A stretch of 64,000 nt of DNA from Pyxidicoccus trucidator (GTDB lineage: Bacteria; Myxococcota; Myxococcia; Myxococcales; Myxococcaceae), in assembly GCF_010894435.1 (NCBI RefSeq), contig NZ_JAAIXZ010000001.1:526322-590321 (forward strand). Direction: 5' to 3'. The position numbers were made by a program, and so were the translations under genes. Shown here piece after piece: positions 26,224 through 34,266 of the stretch. Numbering within the stretch: the first letter of the stretch is position 1; every line of letters starts with the position of its first letter. A model generated the notes under the pieces. It did no database searches, was not told where the DNA came from, and saw only the letters and a list, made by a program, of their open reading frames with translations.

Positions 26224-27270
26224 ATGGCTGACCGCCGCAAGGACAAGGACGCAGCCCGCATTTCCGTGGGCACGCTGGTCGCCGCCGGTGTCGGCGCGGC
26301 ACTGGGCCTGCGCAAGGCGCTGAAGCCCCGCTTCCACTTCTCCAGCCGCACGGTGCTCATCACCGGCGGCTCGCGGGGCCTGGGGCTGGTGATGGCGCGC
26401 CTCCTGGTGAAGGAGGGAGCGCGGGTGGCCATCTGTGGCCGTGACGAAGCCACGCTGGACCGCGCGCGAGACGAGCTGGAGCGCGAGGGCGGCGAGGTGC
26501 TCGCCATCCCCTGTGACGTGCGGGACCAGGTGCAGGTGGAGGCCATGGTGTCCGCCGTGCACGAGCGCTGGGGCGCGGTGGACGTGCTCATCAACAACGC
26601 GGGCGTCATCCAGGTGGGCCCGCTGGAGTCGATGACCCTGGAAGACTTCCGCGAGGCCGTGGACACGCACCTGTGGGCGCCGCTGTACACGACGCTCGCG
26701 GTGCTGCCGGAGATGAAGCGGCGCGGCGTGGGCCGCATCGTCAACATCTCCTCCGTGGGCGGAAGGGTGAGCATTCCGCACCTGGTGCCGTACGCGGCGA
26801 GCAAGTTCGCGCTGGTGGGGCTGTCGGACGGGATACGGGCCGAGCTGCGGCAGGACGGCATCCTGGTGACGACGGTGTGCCCGGGCCTCCTGCGCACGGG
26901 CAGCCCGCGCAACTCCTGGTTCAAGGGCAACCACGAGAAGGAGTACGCGTGGTTCGTGGTGGGGGACTCGCTGCCCTTCATGTCCATGAGCGCCGAGGCC
27001 GCCGCGCGCAAGGTCATCGCGGCGTGCCGTCGCGGGGACGCGGAGGCGCTGGTGGGGCTTCCCGCGAAGCTGGCCGCGGTGGGCCGGACGCTGGCGCCCG
27101 ACCTGACGGCGAGCATCACCGCCTTCGTCAACCGCGCCCTGCCCCAGGACAGCAACCCGGACCGCGTCCGGGGCAGCGAGTGCGAGACGCCGCTCACCCG
27201 GTCCTGGCTCACCGAACTCACGCGTCGCGCGGCCGAGCGCAACAACGAGAATGAAGTCCCCATCCACTGA
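26224..27270 (+). CDS. Short-chain dehydrogenase with an N-terminal hydrophobic segment
   Basis: A 348-residue SDR, longer than the 250-residue norm. After a basic N-terminus comes a hydrophobic helix (ISVGTLVAAGVGAALGL) likely to associate with the membrane. The Rossmann core has TGGSRGLG, NNAGVIQVGP, IVNISSVGGRVS and YAASKFALVGLSDG with catalytic Ser, Tyr and Lys. A C-terminal extension of about 80 residues (FVNRALPQDSNP, WLTELTRRAAERN) has no recognised motif. Substrate unknown; lipid or steroid-like substrates are common for membrane-anchored SDRs. The ATG at 26224 follows GGAG. It is followed after 44 bases by the hemerythrin gene on the same strand. Confidence 0.83.
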   Translation: MADRRKDKDAARISVGTLVAAGVGAALGLRKALKPRFHFSSRTVLITGGSRGLGLVMARLLVKEGARVAICGRDEATLDRARDELEREGGEVLAIPCDVRDQVQVEAMVSAVHERWGAVDVLINNAGVIQVGPLESMTLEDFREAVDTHLWAPLYTTLAVLPEMKRRGVGRIVNISSVGGRVSIPHLVPYAASKFALVGLSDGIRAELRQDGILVTTVCPGLLRTGSPRNSWFKGNHEKEYAWFVVGDSLPFMSMSAEAAARKVIAACRRGDAEALVGLPAKLAAVGRTLAPDLTASITAFVNRALPQDSNPDRVRGSECETPLTRSWLTELTRRAAERNNENEVPIH

Positions 27271-27314
27271 CGCCGTGCCCTACCAAGAACCTCGAACCTG
27301 AAGGGAGTCAGGGG

Positions 27315-27800
27315 ATGAATGCCATTGACCTGCTGAAGCTGCAGCACCGCGAAGTCGACGTGCTGTTCATGCGCGCCTCCAAGGCCGCGCTGGACGAGAA
27401 GGTCGGCCTGCTGGGGCAGATTGCCGAGAAGCTCACCCTCCACACGCGGATTGAGGAGCAGCACCTGTATCCCTTCGCCCGGCGCATGGGCATCCAGGAC
27501 CTGGTGGACCACTCGCTCAAGGAGCACATGGAGGCCAAGCGGCTTATCGCGAACCTGCTCCAGTGCAAGCGCAGTGACCCGAAGCTGAACCAGGAGCTCG
27601 CGCAGCTGCAGCAGACGGTGCGGCAGCACGTGAAGGAAGAGGAGGAGAAGCTCTTCCCTCGCCTGTCGGAGCTCGCTTCGGCGGAGGACCTGGAGCAGCT
27701 GGGCGGCACCCTCCAGCAGAGCGCCGACGAGCTGGCGAACCAGGAGCTCCTGACGATGGCGGAGAACGAAGGCTCCGCCCTTCCTCCCGTGCAGTCGTAG
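27315..27800 (+). CDS. Hemerythrin HHE domain protein
   Basis: A 161-residue four-helix bundle protein with diiron ligands in hemerythrin order: His11 in KLQHREVDV, His/Glu in LHTRIEEQHLYPF, His in LKEHMEAKR, and His/Glu in RQHVKEEEEKLFP. HHE proteins of this length bind oxygen or NO, or protect iron-sulfur clusters. Cytoplasmic. It lies directly behind the SDR gene and is probably co-transcribed. The start ATG has AAGGGAG upstream. Confidence 0.88.
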   Translation: MNAIDLLKLQHREVDVLFMRASKAALDEKVGLLGQIAEKLTLHTRIEEQHLYPFARRMGIQDLVDHSLKEHMEAKRLIANLLQCKRSDPKLNQELAQLQQTVRQHVKEEEEKLFPRLSELASAEDLEQLGGTLQQSADELANQELLTMAENEGSALPPVQS

Positions 27801-27828
27801 TCGGGCTCCGGGCTCCGAGCTCGGAGCC

Positions 27829-28926
27829 TCAGTCCGCGGCCAGCTCCATGGCCCAGTGGCCGCGGTGCTCGTAGGCCAGGGCGAGCTGCTCGCGCAGGGC
27901 GGCAATCATCTTCGTGTTGCCGTCCTGCTCGTAGCCCTTGAGCGCCTCCTCGCAACCAGGCAGACGCGAGAGGAACTCCTTCAGCGCGTCCACGGACAGC
28001 TCCTTCACGTACATCCCGTACCCGAGCTGTTCCAGATAGAGGGCGTTGATGATCTGCTCGAACTGGCCCACCAGCGGCACGCTGAGCACCGGCTTGCGCA
28101 GGTACACCGCCTCGCTCATCAGCGTGTAGCCGCCGCTGGCCACCACGCCGCGTGACGTGCGCAAATCGTCGATGAAGCCCTTCTCGCTGAAGGGCCGGTA
28201 CGTGAGGTTGCCGTCCACCAGGTCCTCGGTGATGTCGCGGCGCAGCCCGTACACGCGGCAGGGAATGCCCGCGGCCTTGAGGATGTCCGGCAGCGCCGTG
28301 TTCGTCGTCGACGTCTGGTACACGAGCAGGTGCTCGCCCGGCTCCGACTTCGCCTCCAGGATTTCCGGCCGCAGGATGGACGGCGCCAGCGTGGTGCGGC
28401 GCTTGCGCAGCGGCGGGTAGAAGAACGTGGTGACGAGGTAGTGGAAGGCGCCCGGCAGCTTCGCCTTCACGATGGCCCGCGACGTCTCGAAGCTGTCCTC
28501 ATACCCGGCCAGCAGCGCCGGCTCGTGCTGGCACCGGTTGATGACCTGCATGTTGTCCACGCTGATGACGGGCAGCCGGTGCGTCTTCGCGAACAGGTAG
28601 CTGAAGGACTCGAAGTCGCTGACCACCACGTCCGGTTTGAAGTCGCCCACCAGGTCGAAGTACTGGCGGATGTTCTGCGGCAGCCCCTTCACGGCGCCCG
28701 TCACGTTCTGGAGCACCGTCTGCCACTTCTTCACCGAGTTGCCCTCGTAAGCCAGCGTCAGCCCCCAGATGCCGTGCACGTTCTGGAAGCGCTTCTTGAG
28801 GTAGTCCTGGGCCCGGCCGGAGACGACGATGTGGACCTCGTGCTCCTTCGTGAGCTCCTCGAGGAGCACGCGCGAGCGCGTCGCATGGCCCATGCCTTCG
28901 CCGACGACACCGTAGAGGATTCGCAT
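27829..28926 (-). CDS. MJ1255-type GT-B glycosyltransferase
   Basis: A 365-residue protein with the N-terminal GVVGEGMGHATRS glycine-rich loop characteristic of the MJ1255/UDP-glucuronosyltransferase-like family. It has a two-domain GT-B layout: DFESFSYLFAKTHRLPVISVD at the end of the N-terminal domain, and VASGGYTLMSEAVYLRKPVL, the nucleotide-sugar binding signature, in the C-terminal domain. It should transfer a sugar to an unknown acceptor, probably peripherally membrane-associated. Convergent with the hemerythrin and divergent from the small membrane protein. Confidence 0.8.
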   Translation of the reverse strand: MRILYGVVGEGMGHATRSRVLLEELTKEHEVHIVVSGRAQDYLKKRFQNVHGIWGLTLAYEGNSVKKWQTVLQNVTGAVKGLPQNIRQYFDLVGDFKPDVVVSDFESFSYLFAKTHRLPVISVDNMQVINRCQHEPALLAGYEDSFETSRAIVKAKLPGAFHYLVTTFFYPPLRKRRTTLAPSILRPEILEAKSEPGEHLLVYQTSTTNTALPDILKAAGIPCRVYGLRRDITEDLVDGNLTYRPFSEKGFIDDLRTSRGVVASGGYTLMSEAVYLRKPVLSVPLVGQFEQIINALYLEQLGYGMYVKELSVDALKEFLSRLPGCEEALKGYEQDGNTKMIAALREQLALAYEHRGHWAMELAAD

Positions 28927-28994
28927 GGCCCGGCAGCATACGCCGCCTGCCCACGCCCGTTGAGCCCGCCCCTCTCCACGGCTATAGCTGCCCC

Positions 28995-29303
28995 ATGTCC
29001 CCCGCCTCCGAGACTCCCCCCCGCCAGGGCTCGTCGCTCGGCCGCTCCGCGGCGCTGGGCCTGTGTGGCGGCCTGCTGCTCGGGGGGGTGGGCCTGCTGC
29101 TCGCCGGCCTGCGGGGCCGCTTCGGCACCCTCGACTGCACGGGCCTCGCGGGCGCGGAGTGCGAATTGCTCCAGCAGGCCACCCGCGAGGTGGGCCGCGT
29201 CCAGGCGCTGGCCGGCGGCGCGCTCATCGCCCTCGCCGCCGCCCTCTTCGTCCTGCTGCGACCGCGCCTCCCCGCCCCGCCCGAGGACCCGGACACCCCC
29301 TGA
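28995..29303 (+). CDS. Small two-TM membrane protein, hypothetical
   Basis: A 102-residue protein with two transmembrane helices (ALGLCGGLLLGGVGLLLAGL and LAGGALIALAAALFVLLRP) around an extracytoplasmic loop that carries two Cys (DCTGLAGAEC), suggesting a disulfide. Both tails are polar and Pro-rich. No family recognised. It lies 68 bases from the divergent glycosyltransferase gene. Confidence 0.65.
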   Translation: MSPASETPPRQGSSLGRSAALGLCGGLLLGGVGLLLAGLRGRFGTLDCTGLAGAECELLQQATREVGRVQALAGGALIALAAALFVLLRPRLPAPPEDPDTP

Positions 29304-29402
29304 GTCCGTCCCCGCCTCCTTCCGAGTCGCTGAACGGCCGGGCAGGCCACCGCCGGTTAAGGTCTTTTCGCGGCGTGCGGTAGGCGAGCTAATTAATTCT
29401 GG

Positions 29403-29415
29403 CCTAATCATTAGG
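29403..29415. promoter_or_regulatory. LysR-type operator candidate (AT-rich palindrome)
   Basis: CCTAAT C ATTAGG is a perfect 6-1-6 palindrome only 22 bases before the LysR start codon, with a second AT-rich element GCTAATTAATTC just upstream (29388-29399). In such a GC-rich genome this 30-base AT island stands out. LysR proteins commonly bind T-N11-A sites with dyad symmetry at their own promoters, so autoregulation is inferred. Confidence 0.55.
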
Positions 29416-29437
29416 TTTGGGGGTAGGAGACGGCCTT

Positions 29438-30346
29438 ATGCAGCTCGAATCCTTGAAGATGTTCTGCGACGTGGTCGAGACAGGCTCGTTCTCCCGGGCG
29501 GCGCAGCTCAACCACGTGACGCAGTCCGCGGTGAGCCAGCAGATCCGCGCCCTGGAGAATCGCTACGAGCAGAAGCTCTTGTCCCGCAGCGCGCGCCAGG
29601 TGACGCCGACGCCCGCGGGTGAGCGGCTGTTCCGCGGGTGCAAGGAAATCCTCGCCCGCTTCGCGGAGGTGGAGCAGGAGATTCGCGAGCAGGCCACCGA
29701 GGTGGCCGGCACCAGCACCGTGTCCACCATCTACTCGGTGGGTCTGCACGAGCTGAATGCGGTGCAGAAGCAGCTGCTCAAGGCGCACCCGAAGGTGAAC
29801 ATGCGCCTGAACTACCGCCGCAACGACCAGGTGTACGACGACGTGATTCTGGGCGCGGCGGAGATTGGCATCGTCGCGTACCCGCAGCCGCGCGCGGGCG
29901 TGGACATCCTCCCGTTCCGCGACGACAAGCTGGCCGTCGTCTGCGCGCCCAACCACCCGTTCGCCACCAAGGCGAAGGTGAGCCTCACCGCGCTGTCCGG
30001 CGTGCCCTTCATCGCGTTCGACCGCGAGGCGCCCACGCGCAAGGCGCTGGACAGGCTCTTCCGCGAGAAGAACATCGACATCAACCCGGTGATGGAGATG
30101 GACAACGTGGAGACCATCAAGCGCGCGGTGGAGATGGGGCTGGGCGTCGCCATCCTCCCCATCTCCACGTCCCAGAGCGAGGTGAAGGCGGGCTCGCTGG
30201 TGGCCAAGCCCTTCGCCGAGGGGCCTGTGTCGCGCCCCATCGGCCTGCTCATCCGCAAGGGCAAGTACCTGGACCGCGCGTCCGCCGCCGTGCTGGAGGC
30301 CTTCAAGGCCGCCGCCAACATCCCCTCCGCCGCCGAAGAGGCGTAG
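29438..30346 (+). CDS. LysR-family transcriptional regulator
   Basis: A 302-residue LTTR. The winged helix-turn-helix is at residues 1-60 (LESLKMFCDVVETGSFSRAA, then VTQSAVSQQIRALENR). A linker helix follows, then a type-2 periplasmic-binding-like effector domain (STIYSVGLHELN, NDQVYDDVILGAAEIGIVAY, VEMGLGVAILPIS). It acts as a DNA-binding tetramer responding to a small molecule that cannot be predicted. The ATG at 29438 is the first residue of the HTH; AGGAGA lies upstream. No obvious target operon is adjacent; the neighbour rsmB is convergent. Confidence 0.9.
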   Translation: MQLESLKMFCDVVETGSFSRAAQLNHVTQSAVSQQIRALENRYEQKLLSRSARQVTPTPAGERLFRGCKEILARFAEVEQEIREQATEVAGTSTVSTIYSVGLHELNAVQKQLLKAHPKVNMRLNYRRNDQVYDDVILGAAEIGIVAYPQPRAGVDILPFRDDKLAVVCAPNHPFATKAKVSLTALSGVPFIAFDREAPTRKALDRLFREKNIDINPVMEMDNVETIKRAVEMGLGVAILPISTSQSEVKAGSLVAKPFAEGPVSRPIGLLIRKGKYLDRASAAVLEAFKAAANIPSAAEEA

Positions 30347-30349
30347 GAG

Positions 30350-31666
30350 TCAGTAGAGCTTCCGGAGCCGCGCGGCGAAGAACCCGTCGAAGCCCTCCGG
30401 CCCCGGCAGCGTGCGCAGGTACGCCTGCGCCATCGGCAGCTTGAGCCCCGGCAGCACCGGCGGCTCCGCCGTCCACTCCGGGTGGCTGCGCAGGAACATC
30501 TCCACCTGGTCCTGCGCCTCCTGCGCCTCCACCGTGCACACCGCGTACACGAGCAGGCCCCCGGCGGGCACCGCCTCCTGGCAGTTCTCCAGGATGCGCC
30601 GCTGGAGCGTGGCCAGGCGGGACAGGTCCTCCTCCTTGCGGCGGTAGCGCAGCTCCGGGTGGCGGCGCAGCGTGCCCAGCCCCGAGCACGGCGCATCCAC
30701 CAGAATCGCGTGGAACTCACCCCACGCCTCCGGGAAGGGCTCCGCGGCGTCGTGCGCGTGGGCCTTCAGCCGCTCGGAGAGGCCGAGCCGCTTCGCCTCG
30801 GCGTCAATCTTGCGGAGCTTGTTGGCGTGCAGGTCCACCGCCACCACCTCGTGCGACTGCGCCAGGTGGCAGGCCTTGCCGCCCGGCGCGGCGCACGCAT
30901 CCAGCACGCGCGCCGACTCCGGAATCGCGCCGTAGACGCCGACGAGCTGCGCGGCCTCGTCCTGCACCTGCCACAGCCCTTCCGCGTAGCCGTACACGTC
31001 CTCCACCCGGCCCACGGGCGGCAGGGTGATGCCCACGGGCGACACGGTGGTGGCCTTCGCCTCCACGCCCGCTTCCTGGAGCTGGGCGAGCAGCGCGTCG
31101 CGCGTCACCTTCGCGGTGTTGGCGCGCACCACCACGGCCGGGGACTGGTTGTTCGCCACCAGCATGGACTCGGCGCGCTCGCGGCCGAACTGGCGAATCC
31201 ACCGCTCCACCAGCCACTTCGGGTGGCTCTCGCGGATGGACAGGTGCTCCACCGCGTTCGACTCGGACGGCAGCGGCGGGCCGGGCAGCTCCGCCAGCTT
31301 GCGGAGGATGGCGTTGGTGAAGCCGGCCGCGCGAGCGAGCCCCACCTCCTTCAGCGCCTGCACCGTCTCCGCCACCGCCGCGCGCGCGGGGATGCGGGTG
31401 TGGAAGATTTGGTAGGCGCCCACGCGCAGCGCGGCGAGCACCTTGTCCTCCAGCGCGTCCAGCTTGCGGTCGGCGAAGCGGGTGATGGCGTAGTCGAGCG
31501 CGAGCTGCCGACGCGTGCTGCCGTAGGCCAGCTCGGTGACGAGCGCGGCGTCGCGAGGGTCCTTGGGCGGTGACTCGGACAGCAGCGTGTCCAGCACCAC
31601 GTTGAGGTACGCGTCCGTGGCGCGGACGCGCGAGAGCACCTGGATGGCGAGTGCGCGGGCGTTCAT
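30350..31666 (-). CDS. rsmB: 16S rRNA (cytosine-967-C5)-methyltransferase RsmB
   Basis: A 438-residue enzyme. Residues 1-135 are the NusB-like RNA-binding domain (LAIQVLSRVRATDAYLNVVL, AAGFTNAILRKLAEL). The SAM domain follows: VLDACAAPGGKACHLAQ, the VDAPCSGLGTLRRHPE motif IV, and YAVCTVEAQE with the second conserved Cys. It methylates C967 of 16S rRNA. Its ATG overlaps the stop of the AroQ-like gene by four bases (ATGA), so the two are translationally coupled; fmt lies just upstream, the usual fmt-rsmB association in bacteria. Confidence 0.93.
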   Translation of the reverse strand: MNARALAIQVLSRVRATDAYLNVVLDTLLSESPPKDPRDAALVTELAYGSTRRQLALDYAITRFADRKLDALEDKVLAALRVGAYQIFHTRIPARAAVAETVQALKEVGLARAAGFTNAILRKLAELPGPPLPSESNAVEHLSIRESHPKWLVERWIRQFGRERAESMLVANNQSPAVVVRANTAKVTRDALLAQLQEAGVEAKATTVSPVGITLPPVGRVEDVYGYAEGLWQVQDEAAQLVGVYGAIPESARVLDACAAPGGKACHLAQSHEVVAVDLHANKLRKIDAEAKRLGLSERLKAHAHDAAEPFPEAWGEFHAILVDAPCSGLGTLRRHPELRYRRKEEDLSRLATLQRRILENCQEAVPAGGLLVYAVCTVEAQEAQDQVEMFLRSHPEWTAEPPVLPGLKLPMAQAYLRTLPGPEGFDGFFAARLRKLY

Positions 31667-32565
31667 CCTTCGTCCAGCCGGGTCAGCAGGTCCACGAGCT
31701 GCTCATCCGAGAGCTTCGACGCGGGGAGGGTGGAGAGGGTGAGGCTCTGGAGGCTCTCCTCCAGCAGCTCCCGGTGGCCGCTCTCGGCGGGCGCGCCCCG
31801 CTGGACGGCCTGGTACTGCGTGCGGGCCCAGGCCGCGAGCTCGGCCGGGGTGAGCTTCCCCGCCAGCCGGTCGGAAATCTTCTGCCGCACCAGCGCCCGC
31901 GTGAGCAGGTCCGACGCCAGCGTGAGGGACTTCGAGCCCCGGCCCAGCGTCTTGCCCGGGCGGGCCTCCTCGGCCTCCTCCTTCTCGGGGACCGACTTGC
32001 GGCCCAGCGTCTTCGTCGTCCCACCGGCTTCCACGGCGCGGGCCAGGGACTGCGCGGGCGAGTTCGAGGACTTCACCAGCGCCACGGGCCCGCCCTTCCG
32101 GGCCGGCTCGTCCTTCTTGCGGCCGAGCGACTTCTTCGGCCCCGCCTGCTCCGTCGTGAAGACGCCGCTGGCGAAGGTCTCCAGTGCCTGGAGGTACGGC
32201 TCGAAGCCGCCCTGCGTGCCGTGCACCTGGAGGACGCACGCCTCGCCCACCACGGACTCGCGGGCCGGAGGACGGAGGAGGACCTCAATCGCGGGCAGGC
32301 CCACCGCCTCCAGCCCGTCCTTCAGCGCGTACGAGCCGAAGAGGCCGGCGGGGTTGATGAGGATGCCATCCACCTCCTCGCGCTCGGCGGCGAGCGTGTC
32401 CAGCAGCACGCCCTCGTGGTTGGACTGGACCACCTTCAGCTTCAGCTCCAGCTCCTTGGCGCGCGCCTCGAGCGCGGCGTCCAGGTCCGACAGCTTCTCC
32501 CCGGACATGCCGTCGCGCACGCCCAGCAGGTTCAGGTTCGGCCCATGCAGCACCAGCAGTCTCAT
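31663..32565 (-). CDS. Type II dehydroquinase-like pseudoenzyme with a basic extension
   Basis: A 300-residue protein. Residues 1-132 have the AroQ fold: LLVLHGPNLNLLG, VVQSNHEGVLLD, GILINPAG and LPAIEVLL are clear matches. Key catalytic residues are gone. The active-site Tyr after the first loop is absent (VRDGMSGEKL), the His of IEVH is Leu96, and the THTS loop is FGS; only Arg17 remains. A 168-residue C-terminal extension follows with three copies of a K(T/S)LGR(K/G) motif (about 145, 185, 205) and a helical end (LLTRALVRQKISDRLAGKLT). A binding or regulatory protein is more likely than a shikimate enzyme. ATG 32565 is used; 32571 is also possible. Confidence 0.75.
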   Translation of the reverse strand: MRLLVLHGPNLNLLGVRDGMSGEKLSDLDAALEARAKELELKLKVVQSNHEGVLLDTLAAEREEVDGILINPAGLFGSYALKDGLEAVGLPAIEVLLRPPARESVVGEACVLQVHGTQGGFEPYLQALETFASGVFTTEQAGPKKSLGRKKDEPARKGGPVALVKSSNSPAQSLARAVEAGGTTKTLGRKSVPEKEEAEEARPGKTLGRGSKSLTLASDLLTRALVRQKISDRLAGKLTPAELAAWARTQYQAVQRGAPAESGHRELLEESLQSLTLSTLPASKLSDEQLVDLLTRLDEG

Positions 32566-32612
32566 GCCCATCCCCGCTTGCCCTCGTTGAGTTCCAACAC
32601 CGCCTGCCCCCG

Positions 32613-33551
32613 CTAGCTCGCGCTGAAGGGAAAGCCGCCGGTCGCCAGCTTGTGCCCCGACAGGAAGTCCGCCGCGCTCATCACCCGCTTGCCCTCCGGC
32701 TGGACCTCCAGCAGCACGAGCGAGCCCTCGCCGCACGCCACCTCGATGCCGTCCTGGTTGGCCGCCAGCACCGCGCCGGGCGCGCCCGTGCTCCCGGCCG
32801 CCCGCATCCGGTGCACCTTGAACAGCTTCCCACCCAGCGTGGTGAAGGCCCCGGGCCACGGGGTGAAGGCACGCAGGCGCCGCTCCAGCTCCACCGCCGG
32901 CTTCGTGAAGTCCAGGCGGCCCTCGTCCTTGTCGATGATGGGGGCCAGCACCACGCCCTCGGACGGCTGCGTCACCGGCTTCAGCTCCCCGCTGAGGTAC
33001 TTCGGCAGGGACTCGCGGAGCACCTCGCCTCCGAGCGCGGCCAGCTTCACGTGCAGAGACGCGCTCGTCTCGTCCGCGCCAATCGGCAGCCGCTTCATGG
33101 CCAGCACCGGCCCGGTGTCCAGGCCCTCGTCCATCACCATCAGCGACACGCCCGTCTCCGTGTCACCGTGGGCGATGGCCCACTGGATGGGCGCGGCGCC
33201 CCGGAAGCGCGGCAGCAGCGAGGCATGGACGTTGACGCAGCCCATGGGTGGAAGCTCCAGGATGTCCTTGGGGAGGATGCGCCCGTACGCCGTGACGACG
33301 CAGACGTCCGGGTTGAATTTGCGCAGCTCCTCGGAGAACGGCGGCGTGCGCAGCTTCACCGGCTGCAGCACGGGCACTCCGCGCGACAGGGCCAGCTCCT
33401 TCACCGGCGGCGCGGCCAGCGTGTTGCCGCGGCCCTTGGGCTTGTCCGGCTGGGTGACGACAGCCACCACGTCGCCCAGCTCGAAGCAGGCGGCGAGCGA
33501 CGACACGGCGAACTCCGGCGTGCCCATGAAGATGATGCGGGGTCGACTCAT
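32613..33551 (-). CDS. fmt: Methionyl-tRNA formyltransferase
   Basis: A 312-residue enzyme that formylates initiator Met-tRNA using 10-formyl-tetrahydrofolate. The N-terminal Rossmann domain carries IIFMGTPEFAVSSL, AYGRILPKDIL, the catalytic VNVHASLLPRFRGAAPIQ (Asn and His) and DEGLDTGPVL (Asp). The C-terminal OB-like domain binds tRNA (AFTPWPGAFTTLGGKLFKVH). The length is normal. It is first in a cluster with the AroQ-like gene and rsmB, all transcribed the same way. Confidence 0.95.
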   Translation of the reverse strand: MSRPRIIFMGTPEFAVSSLAACFELGDVVAVVTQPDKPKGRGNTLAAPPVKELALSRGVPVLQPVKLRTPPFSEELRKFNPDVCVVTAYGRILPKDILELPPMGCVNVHASLLPRFRGAAPIQWAIAHGDTETGVSLMVMDEGLDTGPVLAMKRLPIGADETSASLHVKLAALGGEVLRESLPKYLSGELKPVTQPSEGVVLAPIIDKDEGRLDFTKPAVELERRLRAFTPWPGAFTTLGGKLFKVHRMRAAGSTGAPGAVLAANQDGIEVACGEGSLVLLEVQPEGKRVMSAADFLSGHKLATGGFPFSAS

Positions 33552-33581
33552 AGGGGGTGCGCTTCTCCTGCTCCGGGCGAC

Positions 33582-34163
33582 TCAGGCCACGGACTTGAAG
33601 GTTCCGCCAGTGGGATTGTCCACTGCCTGACGCTTGCGGGTATGCAGCGCGGACAGGGTGTCCAGCGCCTCACGGGCCTCCGCGGTGGTGGCCACGCCCT
33701 TGAGCGCCGCCAGGGCGGACTCCAGCGCGTGGGCCTCCTCGGCCTCGCGCTGGCGGATGCGGTCGAAGGCCTCGCTGAAGCGCTCGAAGAAGCGCTTCAG
33801 CTCATCCCCTTTGCGCAGGGGCCTCATCCGGGGGTAGCGCCCGGCCGCCAGCGCCGCCACGTAGAGGCTCATCACATGGACGGGGCCGGCCACCCGGTGA
33901 GTGAAGAGCAGCCCGAACAGCCCCAGCGCCACGGCCGTGCCCACCGTCCCCAGGCCCGTCAGCCACAGCAGCGTCTCTCCACCGTCCATGCCCGAGGCCA
34001 CCGCCGACACGTGGACGCGGTGCGCCAAGAGCCCGAACACGAGGATGCTGCCCGCGCCAATGCCGGAGAGCAGCAGGATGTATTTGAGCTGGAACTCCCG
34101 GTCGAGGATGTACTGCCGGCGGGCGTAGGTGGGGCGCGACGCCTTCTGGATGTCGTCGGACAT
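33582..34163 (-). CDS. HAMP-like membrane protein without an output domain
   Basis: A 193-residue protein with two membrane helices (YILLLSGIGAGSILVFGLL and LTGLGTVGTAVALGLFGLL). They are followed by a HAMP-like linker (THRVAGPVHVMSLYVAALAA, then GRYPRMRPLRKGDELKRFF) and a coiled coil (EAEEAHALESALAALKG). Nothing resembling a kinase, methyl-accepting or cyclase output follows. The N-terminal YARRQYILDREFQLKY segment is found in similar deltaproteobacterial proteins. A role in relaying a membrane signal to a partner is inferred. It ends 30 bases before fmt and is divergent from the HEAT lipoprotein. Confidence 0.75.
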   Translation of the reverse strand: MSDDIQKASRPTYARRQYILDREFQLKYILLLSGIGAGSILVFGLLAHRVHVSAVASGMDGGETLLWLTGLGTVGTAVALGLFGLLFTHRVAGPVHVMSLYVAALAAGRYPRMRPLRKGDELKRFFERFSEAFDRIRQREAEEAHALESALAALKGVATTAEAREALDTLSALHTRKRQAVDNPTGGTFKSVA

Positions 34164-34266
34164 GTCGTTGACCAGCGTACCCCAGGAGACCTGGGTGGTT
34201 TGCTTCCTTCGTCACAAGAGGTTTACTCGGAAGACAAGGCAAACCCGCAGACACAAAGGAGACCGC

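Noticed and set aside
31663..32565. Annotation as active 3-dehydroquinate dehydratase
   Set aside because: Catalytic Tyr and His are absent, so only the fold is claimed.
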